NCBI GenBank assembly: GCA_045603745.1
Contig: JAZUMQ010000032.1
Location: 1 to 64,000 of the forward strand
Length of the DNA stretch: 64,000 nucleotides
Direction: 5' to 3'
From: RGIG995 sp045603745
GTDB lineage: Bacteria > Bacillota > Clostridia > Oscillospirales > UBA644
The notes beneath the pieces are model-generated. The model had not been told where the DNA came from. It was given only the letters and a program-made list of their open reading frames with translations, and did no database searches. Position numbers and translations under genes: made by a program. This document shows, piece by piece, positions 25,403 through 34,525 of the stretch. The stretch's first letter is position 1. Every line of letters starts with the position of its first letter.

Positions 25403-27454
25403 ATGGAATTGATCCTTTCAAAATATCTCGGCTATTGTTTCGGCGTAAACCGTGCCATTACCACGTTGTTCAAAACCATCGATGAACAACCGGACCGAAC
25501 GTGTTATACCTACGGTCCCATCATTCATAACAAGCGTATTACGGATCAGCTCACCCAACGGGGTGTTGCGGTCATTGATGATATTACCCGCGCAGAACCC
25601 GGGTCCTTGGTTTTTATCCGGACCCACGGCGTTTCCTGTTCCGTTCTCCAAGCGTTAACGGAACGAGGCGTCGAATATATGGATCTGACCTGCCCCTACG
25701 TGCAAAAGATCCATAACATCGCGAAATCTGCGGATCGACTTCTCATGGTGGGGGATATTCACCACCCGGAAGTGATCGGGATTCTCGGTGATGCAAAAGG
25801 GGAATACCGTGCCGTCACTACCCTGGAACAATTACGCACCGTTCTTCGGGGACAGCCGGAACTTTCCTATACCATGGTCGCCCAGACCACCTTCAATATG
25901 GAATTGTGGCTGGACATGAAAGCATACGTGGAATCCTTCCGCACCGTAGACGGAACCTTGCTTGATGATGAAAATTTTCCCGTCAGCCCGGTTACCATCT
26001 GCGACACCATCTGTCATTCCACTTCCGATCGTCAAAAAGAGGTGGAAGAAATGGCAACGAACTGTGATTATATCGTCGTCATCGGCGACAAACACAGTTC
26101 CAACACCAAAAAACTCTATGAAATTGCGAGCAAATATTGTCCCGCATGTTATATAGAGGACGTTACTGAGTTACCACATTATTTAAGTGAGTATAAAAAA
26201 ATCGGATTGGCTACCGGCGCTTCGACACCCGGCAGTACAATCGAGGAGGTCATAAACACCATGATGAATGAAAACAACAACGTCAATCTTATGGAGGAGG
26301 ATATTGATTTTGCAGCGGCTCTCGAAGCGTCCCTGCAACTCACCCGTGTCGGACAGCGCGTCAGCGGTACGATCGGCGTCGTAGGTACGAATGAAGTCCA
26401 GGTCGAACTGGGCGGCAAACACACCGGATTTATCCCTGCTTCCGAGTTCAGCGAGGAAGAACTTGCTGCTCTGAAAGCCGGCGATGAAGTCGAAGCATTC
26501 GTAATGAAGGTAAACGACGTGGAAGGCACCGTTCTTCTGTCGAAGAAGAAACTGGATTCCATGAAAGGCTTTGAAAAACTCGAAGCTGCAAAAGACAATA
26601 ACGAAATCCTCACCGGAACGGTTTCCGAAGTCGTCAAGGGCGGTCTTGTCGTTTACGTCAACGCCGTTCGCGTCTTCGTTCCCGCTTCCCTCGCGTCTCT
26701 GAGAAAGGACACTGATTTGGAAGCCATGAAGAATCAGGAAGTCCGTCTCCGCATTATTGAACTGGAAAATGCCGGTCGTCGTAAGAGAATTATCGGTTCC
26801 ATTAAGTCCGTTCTGAAAGAAGAAAAAGATGCTGCTCAAGCAAAAGTCTGGGAATCTATCGAAGTGGGTAAGAAGTACGACGGTGTCGTTAAATCCCTTG
26901 CTTCTTTCGGCGCCTTCGTTGACATCGGCGGCGTAGACGGCTTGGTTCATATCACCGATCTGGCTTGGACGAAAATTAAGCATCCTTCCGAAATCGTAAA
27001 AGAAGGAGATTGCATCGAAGTCGAAGTCAAAGCCTTCGATCCCGAAACCCGCAAGATCTCTTTGACTTTCAAGAAGGCAAACGAAGATCCCTGGGCGATC
27101 CTTCCCCAGAAATATCAGGTCGGCGACGTGATCCCCGTTACCGTTCTCAAGCTCATGCCTTACGGTGCTTTCGTTTCCGTCATTCCCGGGATTGACGGTC
27201 TGGTTCACATTTCTCAGATTGCAAATCATCGGGTTGAAAAAGTTGGCGATGCGCTGAAGGTCGGCGATGAAGTCGAAGCGAAGATCATCGAAATCGACTA
27301 CGAAGCTAAGAAGGTCAGCCTTTCCATCAAAGCTACTTTGCCGGAAGAAGAAGCTACCGAAGAAGTTTTCGCTGAAGCGGAAGCTCCCGTGGAAGCAGCT
27401 GTTGTGGAATCTGAGGCCGAAGCCTCTGCTGAAGACGGTTCTGTTGAGGAATAA
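25403..27454 (+). CDS. ispH: IspH-ribosomal protein S1 fusion
   Basis: 683 aa. Residues 1-285 are HMBPP reductase, the last step of the MEP pathway, with iron-sulfur ligands Cys12 (YCFGVN), Cys97 (TCPYV) and Cys204 (TICHST), and the substrate segment GASTPGSTIEEV. After a short acidic linker come four S1 domains (about 316-382, 401-468, 488-557, 573-643), the last two being the best conserved (SFGAFVDIGGVDGLVHI, PYGAFVSVIPGIDGLVHI). An acidic tail ends the protein. Such fusions are known in Clostridia. Start ATG 25403 is preferred over TTG 25391 because of GAGG at 25393-25396. Confidence 0.96.
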   Translation: MELILSKYLGYCFGVNRAITTLFKTIDEQPDRTCYTYGPIIHNKRITDQLTQRGVAVIDDITRAEPGSLVFIRTHGVSCSVLQALTERGVEYMDLTCPYVQKIHNIAKSADRLLMVGDIHHPEVIGILGDAKGEYRAVTTLEQLRTVLRGQPELSYTMVAQTTFNMELWLDMKAYVESFRTVDGTLLDDENFPVSPVTICDTICHSTSDRQKEVEEMATNCDYIVVIGDKHSSNTKKLYEIASKYCPACYIEDVTELPHYLSEYKKIGLATGASTPGSTIEEVINTMMNENNNVNLMEEDIDFAAALEASLQLTRVGQRVSGTIGVVGTNEVQVELGGKHTGFIPASEFSEEELAALKAGDEVEAFVMKVNDVEGTVLLSKKKLDSMKGFEKLEAAKDNNEILTGTVSEVVKGGLVVYVNAVRVFVPASLASLRKDTDLEAMKNQEVRLRIIELENAGRRKRIIGSIKSVLKEEKDAAQAKVWESIEVGKKYDGVVKSLASFGAFVDIGGVDGLVHITDLAWTKIKHPSEIVKEGDCIEVEVKAFDPETRKISLTFKKANEDPWAILPQKYQVGDVIPVTVLKLMPYGAFVSVIPGIDGLVHISQIANHRVEKVGDALKVGDEVEAKIIEIDYEAKKVSLSIKATLPEEEATEEVFAEAEAPVEAAVVESEAEASAEDGSVEE

Positions 27455-27491
27455 CTCATTCCGTCCTGCATAAAATCGTAATAAGTCAGCG

Positions 27492-27540
27492 GGTGTGCGG
27501 CGGATTGTATCTGCGGCACACCTGTCATTTTAATTGGAGG
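27492..27540 (+). terminator. stem-loop, probable terminator
   Basis: GGTGTGC (27492-27498) pairs with GCACACC (27526-27532) and an inner CGGAT-TGT-ATCTG stem extends it. The tail TGTCATTTTAATT is a weak T tract. It lies between the ispH-rpsA gene and hprK. Confidence 0.5.
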
Positions 27541-27547
27541 CGACGTT

Positions 27548-28504
27548 ATGGAAAAATCTGTCACCCTCGATAAAGTCATTGCGTCTGAACATCTGCAAAT
27601 CGTCCATATGCCTGAATCTGCAGGGGAGAAGGGAGCAAAACGTCACGTCGTTAGCACCGACGTCAATCGCCCCGGGCTTCCTCTTTCCGGCTTTTTCGAC
27701 CACTTCGATGCCAGCCGGATTCAGATTCTCGGGAATGTGGAAATGAGCTTTTTGATGGAGAAAACCTCCGAAGAACGCACCGCCGTTTTTGATGGTCTGT
27801 TTTCTCGGAATATCCCTGCCATCGTGATCACGCGTAATATTCCCATTCCCGAAGAATTACTTCAAAGCGCAATGCGGTATGAAATCCCCGTTTTGGCGTC
27901 CAATCGCCCGACTTCCCGCTTCATGTCTTCCTTGATCAATTACCTTAACGTTCAACTTGCACCCTGCATTACCCGGCACGGGGTTTTGGTCAGCGTGTAT
28001 GGAGAAGGTGTTCTGATTTTAGGGGAAAGCGGCGTCGGAAAGAGCGAAACGGCAATGGAACTTCTGAAACGCGGTCATCGTTTGATCGCTGACGATGCGG
28101 TGGAACTTCGCGCCGTGTCCGATCTGACCATCGTTGGATCCGCTCCCGAACTGATCCGTTATATGATCGAACTTCGGGGGATCGGTTTGGTAGACGTTCG
28201 TCATATCTTTGGTATGGGTTCTGTTATGGACACTTCCCGTATTGATTTTGTTGTCCAGTTGGAGAATTGGGACGAAACCAAGCATTACGACCGCCTCGGA
28301 TTGGAAACTCAGGAATATGAAATTCTCGATCATAAAATCCCCTCGGTTACCATTCCTGTTTGCCCCGGTCGAAACCTTGCCATTATTATCGAGGTCGCTG
28401 CTGCAAATAATCGCCAAAAGAGAATCGGTTACAATGCCGCGGAGGAATTTAACCGCCGTCTTATGAAACACCTCAATGAAGTTTCTTCGGAGAATGAAGT
28501 ATGA
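27548..28504 (+). CDS. hprK: HPr kinase/phosphorylase
   Basis: 318 aa, the master sensor of carbon catabolite control in low-GC Gram-positives. It phosphorylates HPr on Ser46 and removes the phosphate. Walker A is GESGVGKS (159-166); the family signature follows in RGIGLVDVRHIFGMGSV. The N-terminal DRTGG-like domain spans about 1-130. The SD is GGAGGCG. It overlaps murB by four bases. Confidence 0.97.
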   Translation: MEKSVTLDKVIASEHLQIVHMPESAGEKGAKRHVVSTDVNRPGLPLSGFFDHFDASRIQILGNVEMSFLMEKTSEERTAVFDGLFSRNIPAIVITRNIPIPEELLQSAMRYEIPVLASNRPTSRFMSSLINYLNVQLAPCITRHGVLVSVYGEGVLILGESGVGKSETAMELLKRGHRLIADDAVELRAVSDLTIVGSAPELIRYMIELRGIGLVDVRHIFGMGSVMDTSRIDFVVQLENWDETKHYDRLGLETQEYEILDHKIPSVTIPVCPGRNLAIIIEVAAANNRQKRIGYNAAEEFNRRLMKHLNEVSSENEV

Positions 28505-29391
28505 TTGCCTCATTTTGTACCGAAGCAGAGATTCGTTTTGAAACGAATCTCCCCCTTTCGGAACATACCACTTTTCGTATCGGCGGAGTTGCAGATTTCG
28601 CCGTATATCCGAAAAATACCGAGCAAATGGCGAATTTGACCCGCTTTTTACATCAAAACAATCTGCGTCATTTTGTTCTTGGTAAAGGTTCGGATATTTT
28701 GGCAGACGATGAAGGATACCGAGGAATCCTCGTAATGACGCGGGAAATGAATTCCCTTTGTCGAGAGGGAAACCGCATCATTGCCGGTGCAGGTTGCAGT
28801 ATGGCTTCCGTATCCAATCTCGCCCGAAAAGAAGGGCTTTCCGGATTGGAATTTTTACATGGAATTCCGGGAAGTATCGGCGGCGGCGTTTTCATGAACG
28901 CCGGAGCATACGGCTCCGAAATTTCCACCTTTATCGAATCCGTGGAATGGGTCAGCGCTGATGGAACGGTTCACGTTTCGACCGCTTCGGAATTGGACTT
29001 TGCATATCGCCATTCCTATTTTTCGGATCACGTCGGGATCGTCTGTTCTGCGGTTCTATCCTGTGAACCGGGAGATCCTTCTCAAATTGCCACATTAATT
29101 ACCGATCTGGATTCCCGCCGTCGGGAAAAGCAACCTTTGGAATATCCCAGTGCCGGAAGCACTTTTAAACGTCCTGCCGGGTATTTTGCCGGAAAATTGA
29201 TCGAAGATGCCGGCTTAAAAGGGTTTGCCGTGGGCGGTGCCTGTGTCAGCGAAAAGCACGCCGGATTTATCGTCAATAAAGGCGGTGCTACTTCCAAAGA
29301 CGTAAAAGAGCTGATCCAACACGTGACGACAACCGTATGGAATGAATTCGGTGTTCGGTTGGAACCTGAGATTCGCTTTTTGGAACAATAA
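28501..29391 (+). CDS. murB: UDP-N-acetylenolpyruvoylglucosamine reductase
   Basis: 296 aa. This FAD- and NADPH-dependent enzyme makes UDP-MurNAc for peptidoglycan. TTFRIGG and the FAD loop IPGSIGGGVFMNAGAYG are present, with the proton-donor region YPSAGSTFKRP and the C-terminal Glu in LEPEIRFL. The GSTFKRP form marks a type II MurB. The hprK-murB-whiA order is usual in Clostridia, often with rapZ between, which is absent here. Confidence 0.97.
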   Translation: MIASFCTEAEIRFETNLPLSEHTTFRIGGVADFAVYPKNTEQMANLTRFLHQNNLRHFVLGKGSDILADDEGYRGILVMTREMNSLCREGNRIIAGAGCSMASVSNLARKEGLSGLEFLHGIPGSIGGGVFMNAGAYGSEISTFIESVEWVSADGTVHVSTASELDFAYRHSYFSDHVGIVCSAVLSCEPGDPSQIATLITDLDSRRREKQPLEYPSAGSTFKRPAGYFAGKLIEDAGLKGFAVGGACVSEKHAGFIVNKGGATSKDVKELIQHVTTTVWNEFGVRLEPEIRFLEQ

Positions 29392-29411
29392 AACGAAAGG
29401 AGAGAGGGAGA

Positions 29412-30311
29412 ATGTCCTATTCTTTTGACGTGAAGAAAAAATTGCTGTCTATTTCCGACGCTCCATGTTGTCGCAAAGCAGAATTGTACGGATTTCTTCT
29501 TTTCTCCAATACCGTTTCCGAATCGGAGATCCGTCTCTTGACTGCCTATCCCGAATTTCGTGCCCGATACCTGAATTTCTTAATGGAAGCCGGCGTGAAA
29601 AAATTTGAGTTGGCTTGCCAAGGAAAAACGGTAAAAAAATATCTCTGCCGAATTGCTCACCCTCGGGATCTGAGACTTTTGCGAGAATATTTGGGGGACG
29701 TTTCTTTTGCCTCACCCTTACATATTGATTCTTCGATTTTGCAAAAGGATTGTTGCCGACGTGCCTTCCTTCGGGGCGTCTTTATGGCGAACGGTGTAAT
29801 GGTTTCTCCGGAAAAGAATTGCAGTATCGAATTCAAAACCACCCACCACGTTTTAGGGGGAGAATTTTTTGATTTTTGTAAAAATGAATTCGATTTACTC
29901 CCCGGTTCCACCGTCCGAAACGGGAAAAAATTGATTTATTTTAAATCTTGGGACGCCATCAAAGATTTCGTTGCTCTTATCGGGGCCCAAGATGCTGTTT
30001 ACGATCTTGCCAACCGGGAGATCGAACATTCCTTTCGCAGTACCGCAAACCGCCGGTTCAATTGCGATAACGCCAACATTCAACGTTCCGTTGATGCGGC
30101 GTCGGAACATCGGCGCGCCATTGAATTTTTGCGTTCCAAAGAGATTCCCCTTTCCGATGCTCTCTCCGAAATAGCACGACTTCGGCTGGAATATCCGGAA
30201 GATACGCTGTCCGCCCTGGGACAAAGATGCGACCCTCCCATATCCAAAGCGGGAGCCGCACATCGTTTGAAAAAAATCTGCGCTTTGGCAGTGGAAAAAG
30301 GAGGTGCCTGA
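29412..30311 (+). CDS. whiA: WhiA family DNA-binding regulator
   Basis: 299 aa. An N-terminal region related to LAGLIDADG homing endonucleases (KDCCRRAFLRGVFMANG, CSIEFKTTHHVL) is followed by a C-terminal helix-turn-helix (IARLRLEYPEDTLSALGQRCDPPISKAGAAHRLKKI, about 258-294). WhiA controls sporulation in actinomycetes and influences division in Bacillus. It has no nuclease activity. The SD of dnaE lies over its stop. Confidence 0.96.
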   Translation: MSYSFDVKKKLLSISDAPCCRKAELYGFLLFSNTVSESEIRLLTAYPEFRARYLNFLMEAGVKKFELACQGKTVKKYLCRIAHPRDLRLLREYLGDVSFASPLHIDSSILQKDCCRRAFLRGVFMANGVMVSPEKNCSIEFKTTHHVLGGEFFDFCKNEFDLLPGSTVRNGKKLIYFKSWDAIKDFVALIGAQDAVYDLANREIEHSFRSTANRRFNCDNANIQRSVDAASEHRRAIEFLRSKEIPLSDALSEIARLRLEYPEDTLSALGQRCDPPISKAGAAHRLKKICALAVEKGGA

Positions 30312-30312
30312 A

Positions 30313-33300
30313 ATGGGATTCGTTCATCTGCACGTGCATAGTCAGTACAGTCTTTTGGACGGTATGTGTATCGTCGGCGAGGATAAAAAACATAACGATA
30401 AAATGATGGATCTGCTTCATGAATTGGGGCAGGACGCTATTGCCATTACCGACCACGGAAATATGTACAGCGCCATCAAATTTTATAAATCCGCAAAAAG
30501 CCACGGGATCAAACCCATTATCGGGTGCGAAGTCTACGTTGCCAACCGCAGTCGTTTCCAAAAAGAACGGGAATTTGACTCCGGCTATGCCCATTTGGTA
30601 CTTCTTTGTGAAAACAATCAAGGGTATCAAAATCTGATTCAGATCGTTTCCAAGAGTAATACCGAAGGGTTTTATTATAAACCCCGGGTTGACCACGAAC
30701 TGTTGGAAGAATACCACGAAGGGCTGATCTGCCTTTCTGCCTGCCTTGGGGGAGAAATCCCTCAACTGATCCTCAACGGTCAGTATGAAGAAGCTAAAAA
30801 ACTTGCTCTTTGGTACGAAGACGTTTTCGGAAAAGATCATTATTATCTGGAAATCCAGGATCACGGTCTTGCGGAGCAGAAACCGGTCATCGATGGGCTT
30901 CTCCGCATTCACGAAGAAACCGGGATTCCCCTCGTCGCCACCAACGACGCCCATTATATGCGCAAGAGCGATGCTAAGGCGCAAAAGGTGTTGCTTTACG
31001 TTCAAATTAAAAAGACAATTAATGAAGATTGCGGAATGGGTTTTGAAACCGACGAATTTTACGTCAAGTCGGAAGAAGAAATGCGTTCTCTTTTTGAATA
31101 TATTCCCGAAGCCTGCGATAATACTGTGAAAATCGCCGAAATGTGTAACGTGTCCTTTAAAAACTTAGATGACCCCGATCATCGGGAATACCATTTGCCT
31201 GATTATCGCACCCCCGATGACAAAGATCACTACGAGTATCTCCGGGAATTGGCGTACCAAGGATTTGATAAAAAATATCCCGAACGCACCCCCGAACTGA
31301 TCGAACGGTTAGAATATGAATTAAGCGTTGTCCACAAAATGGGATTCGTAGACTACTTTTTGATCGTCAGTGACTACGTTCGTTATGCCAAACGTTCCGG
31401 AATTCCCGTAGGGCCGGGACGCGGTTCCGGGGCAGGCAGTATCGTTGCCTACTGTATCGAGATTACCAACATTGAACCTATTAAATACAATTTGCTTTTT
31501 GAACGGTTCCTTAATCCGGAACGAGTTTCCATGCCCGACTTCGACGTGGACTTCTGCGTGGATCGCCGTCAGGAAGTCATTGATTACTGTATTGAAAAAT
31601 ACGGTGCACAGTGTGTTGCTCAGATCGTTACCTTTGGTACGATGAAGGCAAAAATGGCGGTAAAAGACGTTGCCCGGGTATTGGAATTTACTCCCCAAGA
31701 AGCCAACTCCATCGCAAAATTGTTGCAGGATAACATGAAGATCATGGATTCTGTGGAATTGGTTCCCGAATTGCGCGAAATGTATCGCAACGATCCTCGA
31801 ATCCATGAATTGATCGACCTCTCCGCCAGCGTGGAAAACGCGCCCCGCCATACGTCGGTTCACGCCTGCGGTGTGGTTATTACCTATCCTTCCGTTGCAA
31901 CGCACGTCCCTCTTGCCGTTCAGGACGGTATGCCCGTGACCCAATACGATATGGTCATCAATGAGGAATTGGGTCTTCTGAAAATGGACTTTTTGGGGCT
32001 TCGTAACCTTACGGTCATCGAAGACGCCTGCGTGCAAATTCGTAAAAAGGCCCCTGAATTTAATATCAATACCGTAGACATGGACGACGCTTCCACCTAC
32101 CGTATGCTTTCCAACGGTTATACCGACGGTGTGTTCCAGCTGGAATCCGGGGGTATGAAAAAGACGCTGATCCAACTTCAGCCGAAGAATATCGAAGATA
32201 TTACCGCCGTTATATCTCTTTATCGTCCGGGTCCGATGGAATCTATTCCCAAGTACGTCTTTAATAGCAACCACCCCGAAAAAATTACGTATCAGCACGA
32301 ATTGATGCGCCCGATTCTGGAAGTCACCAGCGGTTGTTTGGTCTACCAGGAACAGGTCATGCAGGTGGTTCGTGACCTTGCAGGGTATTCCTTCGGTCGT
32401 GCCGACGTGGTGCGCCGTGCCATGGGTAAGAAAAAAATGGAAGTCATGGAGCAGGAGCGGGAATACTTTATCAATGGTAAATTTTCTGCTGACGGCACGA
32501 TGGAATTGCCCGGTGCGGTTCGTAACGGCGTCCCCGCGGAAGTTGCAAACGAGATCTATGACGAAATGGTCGAATTTGCGAAATACGCTTTCAATAAGTC
32601 CCACGCCGCTGCCTATGCGTTTGTTACCTATTACACCGCCTATTTGAAGTGTCATTATCCCGAAGAATATATGTCCGCCCTTCTCACCAGCGTTCTGGAC
32701 AAGCCCGATAAAATGGTGGGATATATCAACGAATGTAAACGTATGGGAATTCGGGTTCTTCCCCCTGACATCAACGAATCGGAAGTCAATTTCTCCGTTT
32801 CGGGGAATGATATTCGTTACGGCCTTTCTGCGGTCAAAAACGTAGGACGCGCCGTGGTTGAACAAATCATTGCGGAACGTCAGCAGGGCGGGAATTTCCT
32901 GAATTTCTATGAGTTCTGCGAACGTACCATGAAAGCCAGCCGAGACGTGGATTCCCGAACCGTGGAAAGTCTCATTCAAAGCGGAGCTTTCGATTCTTTC
33001 GGTTTGCGTCGCAAGCAGTTAATTACCGCGTATGCCGACATCCGAAAATCCCTTCAGGTCTCCATTCGGGAAGAACAGGAAGGGCAGATCTCTTTGTTCG
33101 GCATGGCAACGGAGGACGATCGCAAGCACAGTGCTGCAGCCATTTACCGTTATCCCAACATTCCTGAATATTCCAAAAAAGAATTGTTGGCGTTGGAAAA
33201 GCAGGTGACCGGTCTGTACCTTTCCGATCACCCCATGAATGAATACGAGCCCCTCTTTGAATCCACCAATGCCACCCGCATTGCCGCGTTCAACGACGAG

Positions 33301-33870
33301 GACGAAGGGTTCAAGAATAACGATAAAGTTCGTGCTTTCGGAATTTTGACCAAAGTTACCCGAAAAATGACCAAAAGCGAGACCATGATGGCAATTCTGC
33401 AGTTGGAAGACCTGACCGGTTCTATGGAGGTTCTTGTTTTCGGTAAAGCCTACGAACGCCTTTCTCCCAAATTGAACGAAGACGATGTTGTGATCATTTC
33501 CGGAAAATTGAGCATAGAAGATTCTTTACGGGAAGACGATGAAGGAGAAGGTCGTGAGCCTGCAAAACTCATTGCTCAAGAGATCGAAACGGTCAGCAAT
33601 CCCAACGAACCGATCGTCGTGCAACGAACGTTGCAGGATGTCAAACAACTGTACGTTCGGGTCAATTCCGACGATGCCGGACGGATTCGGGATACGATCG
33701 ACTGTCTCCGCCAAAATCCCGGTCATAGCGAAGTTTTCTTCCATTTCCCCAATGAAAATCGTACCGTTCGGTTCAAAGATTCCACGGTAGATCCCAGTTG
33801 GACGTTGATGAGCCACCTGAAAGAGATTTTGGGTGATCGCAACGTTGCTATAAAGGTGGTGAAGAAATGA
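30313..33870 (+). CDS. dnaE: DNA polymerase III subunit alpha (DnaE)
   Basis: About 1185 aa. The N-terminal PHP domain (VHLHVHSQYSLLDG, DAIAITDHGNM) is followed by the palm with catalytic aspartates in MPDFDVDFC, the finger domain and a C-terminal OB fold. In Firmicutes with PolC, DnaE extends primers on the lagging strand. ATG 30313 is chosen: AAGGAGGTG lies directly upstream, while GTG 30304 lies within that SD. It overlaps the next small gene by four bases. Confidence 0.97.
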   Translation: MGFVHLHVHSQYSLLDGMCIVGEDKKHNDKMMDLLHELGQDAIAITDHGNMYSAIKFYKSAKSHGIKPIIGCEVYVANRSRFQKEREFDSGYAHLVLLCENNQGYQNLIQIVSKSNTEGFYYKPRVDHELLEEYHEGLICLSACLGGEIPQLILNGQYEEAKKLALWYEDVFGKDHYYLEIQDHGLAEQKPVIDGLLRIHEETGIPLVATNDAHYMRKSDAKAQKVLLYVQIKKTINEDCGMGFETDEFYVKSEEEMRSLFEYIPEACDNTVKIAEMCNVSFKNLDDPDHREYHLPDYRTPDDKDHYEYLRELAYQGFDKKYPERTPELIERLEYELSVVHKMGFVDYFLIVSDYVRYAKRSGIPVGPGRGSGAGSIVAYCIEITNIEPIKYNLLFERFLNPERVSMPDFDVDFCVDRRQEVIDYCIEKYGAQCVAQIVTFGTMKAKMAVKDVARVLEFTPQEANSIAKLLQDNMKIMDSVELVPELREMYRNDPRIHELIDLSASVENAPRHTSVHACGVVITYPSVATHVPLAVQDGMPVTQYDMVINEELGLLKMDFLGLRNLTVIEDACVQIRKKAPEFNINTVDMDDASTYRMLSNGYTDGVFQLESGGMKKTLIQLQPKNIEDITAVISLYRPGPMESIPKYVFNSNHPEKITYQHELMRPILEVTSGCLVYQEQVMQVVRDLAGYSFGRADVVRRAMGKKKMEVMEQEREYFINGKFSADGTMELPGAVRNGVPAEVANEIYDEMVEFAKYAFNKSHAAAYAFVTYYTAYLKCHYPEEYMSALLTSVLDKPDKMVGYINECKRMGIRVLPPDINESEVNFSVSGNDIRYGLSAVKNVGRAVVEQIIAERQQGGNFLNFYEFCERTMKASRDVDSRTVESLIQSGAFDSFGLRRKQLITAYADIRKSLQVSIREEQEGQISLFGMATEDDRKHSAAAIYRYPNIPEYSKKELLALEKQVTGLYLSDHPMNEYEPLFESTNATRIAAFNDEDEGFKNNDKVRAFGILTKVTRKMTKSETMMAILQLEDLTGSMEVLVFGKAYERLSPKLNEDDVVIISGKLSIEDSLREDDEGEGREPAKLIAQEIETVSNPNEPIVVQRTLQDVKQLYVRVNSDDAGRIRDTIDCLRQNPGHSEVFFHFPNENRTVRFKDSTVDPSWTLMSHLKEILGDRNVAIKVVKK

Positions 33871-34199
33871 TCCGTATTCTTCCTTTCGCGTTGGATCGCG
33901 AGATGTTCTGTCTCTACGAAGATACGAAATTGCTTGCCAAATGCTACTATTCTTCTCAAACAGGGGAGATTATTTCTATCGAAGATTTGGATCCTGCCGC
34001 AAAACCATGGCATACTGCCTTGATCAAAGCGACTATGAGCAGTTTGGAATACGCCGGAAGCACCGTGGCCTGGAGTAAAGAGTCCTCCTTGTTTCCCTTG
34101 TTAAAAGTTTTACGGTTTAAGCCGGAAGGGGAAGGCCGTATGGTAGTTTCCTTGATCGGCTATTTTGATACCGCTTGCGAATGTGGAAATCATTCCTAA
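33867..34199 (+). CDS. small protein of unknown function, coupled to dnaE
   Basis: 110 aa. I do not recognise it with certainty. It is a compact alpha/beta sequence with the pattern PWHTALIKATMSSLEYAG, then LFPLLKVLRFKPE and a short C-terminal segment with two Cys (CECG). This loosely recalls truncated GNAT acetyltransferases, but no acetyl-CoA loop is visible. The start overlaps the dnaE stop by four bases, so it is translated with dnaE. A strong bidirectional terminator follows. Confidence 0.7.
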   Translation: MIRILPFALDREMFCLYEDTKLLAKCYYSSQTGEIISIEDLDPAAKPWHTALIKATMSSLEYAGSTVAWSKESSLFPLLKVLRFKPEGEGRMVVSLIGYFDTACECGNHS

Positions 34200-34204
34200 A
34201 ATAA

Positions 34205-34242
34205 ATCGCTCTCTTCCGTAATGGGAGGAGAGCGATTTTTTT
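34205..34242. terminator. terminator between convergent genes
   Basis: ATCGCTCTC (34205-34213) pairs with GAGAGCGAT (34228-34236), with an inner TTCC/GGGA extension, followed by TTTTTTT on the plus strand. It ends the dnaE operon and may also serve the ferredoxin gene on the other strand. Confidence 0.88.
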
Positions 34243-34243
34243 G

Positions 34244-34435
34244 TTACTTCCGGATTTTAATGACGTTGGTCGGACATTGTTCTTCTGCGATTTCCGCTTC
34301 ACTTTTTACCTTTGCGGGAATTTCTTCCACTCGAACACTCGCCGCTTCCGCCCCTTCCTGACGGAAGACCGTGGGGCAAATATCGGCGCAAAGACCGCAT
34401 TTGATACAACCGGATTTGTTGATTTCGGCTTTCAT
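34244..34435 (-). CDS. single-cluster ferredoxin
   Basis: 63 aa. Four likely [4Fe-4S] ligands are Cys10, Cys13, Cys16 (GCIKCGLC) and Cys54 (QCPTNVI). A fifth Cys at 20 follows the first motif (DICP), as in single-cluster ferredoxins where it is not a ligand. It is an electron carrier; the partner is not apparent from its neighbours. The ATG at 34435 is preferred over GTG 34444 because GAGGTGAT then forms the SD. Confidence 0.9.
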   Translation of the reverse strand: MKAEINKSGCIKCGLCADICPTVFRQEGAEAASVRVEEIPAKVKSEAEIAEEQCPTNVIKIRK

Positions 34436-34485
34436 TTTTATCACCTCACCGAAGTTAGTTTTTCCTGAAAACCTTTTGCTATTCT

Positions 34486-34521
34486 TAAAAATACCGCACC
34501 TGATTTTGTCAGATGCGGTAT
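34486..34521 (-). terminator. intrinsic terminator of htrA
   Basis: ATACCGCACCTGA pairs with TCAGATGCGGTAT (34491-34503 with 34509-34521, one mismatch). On the minus strand it is followed by a T run (AAAAA at 34487-34491 on plus). Confidence 0.8.
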
Positions 34522-34525
34522 GCTT

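Noticed and set aside
29412..30311. Homing endonuclease
   Set aside because: The LAGLIDADG-like segment belongs to WhiA, which lacks nuclease residues and sits at its conserved locus.
31321..32979. A 552-codon minus-strand open frame
   Set aside because: It is antisense to the core of dnaE and shows no similarity or SD; same codon-bias effect.
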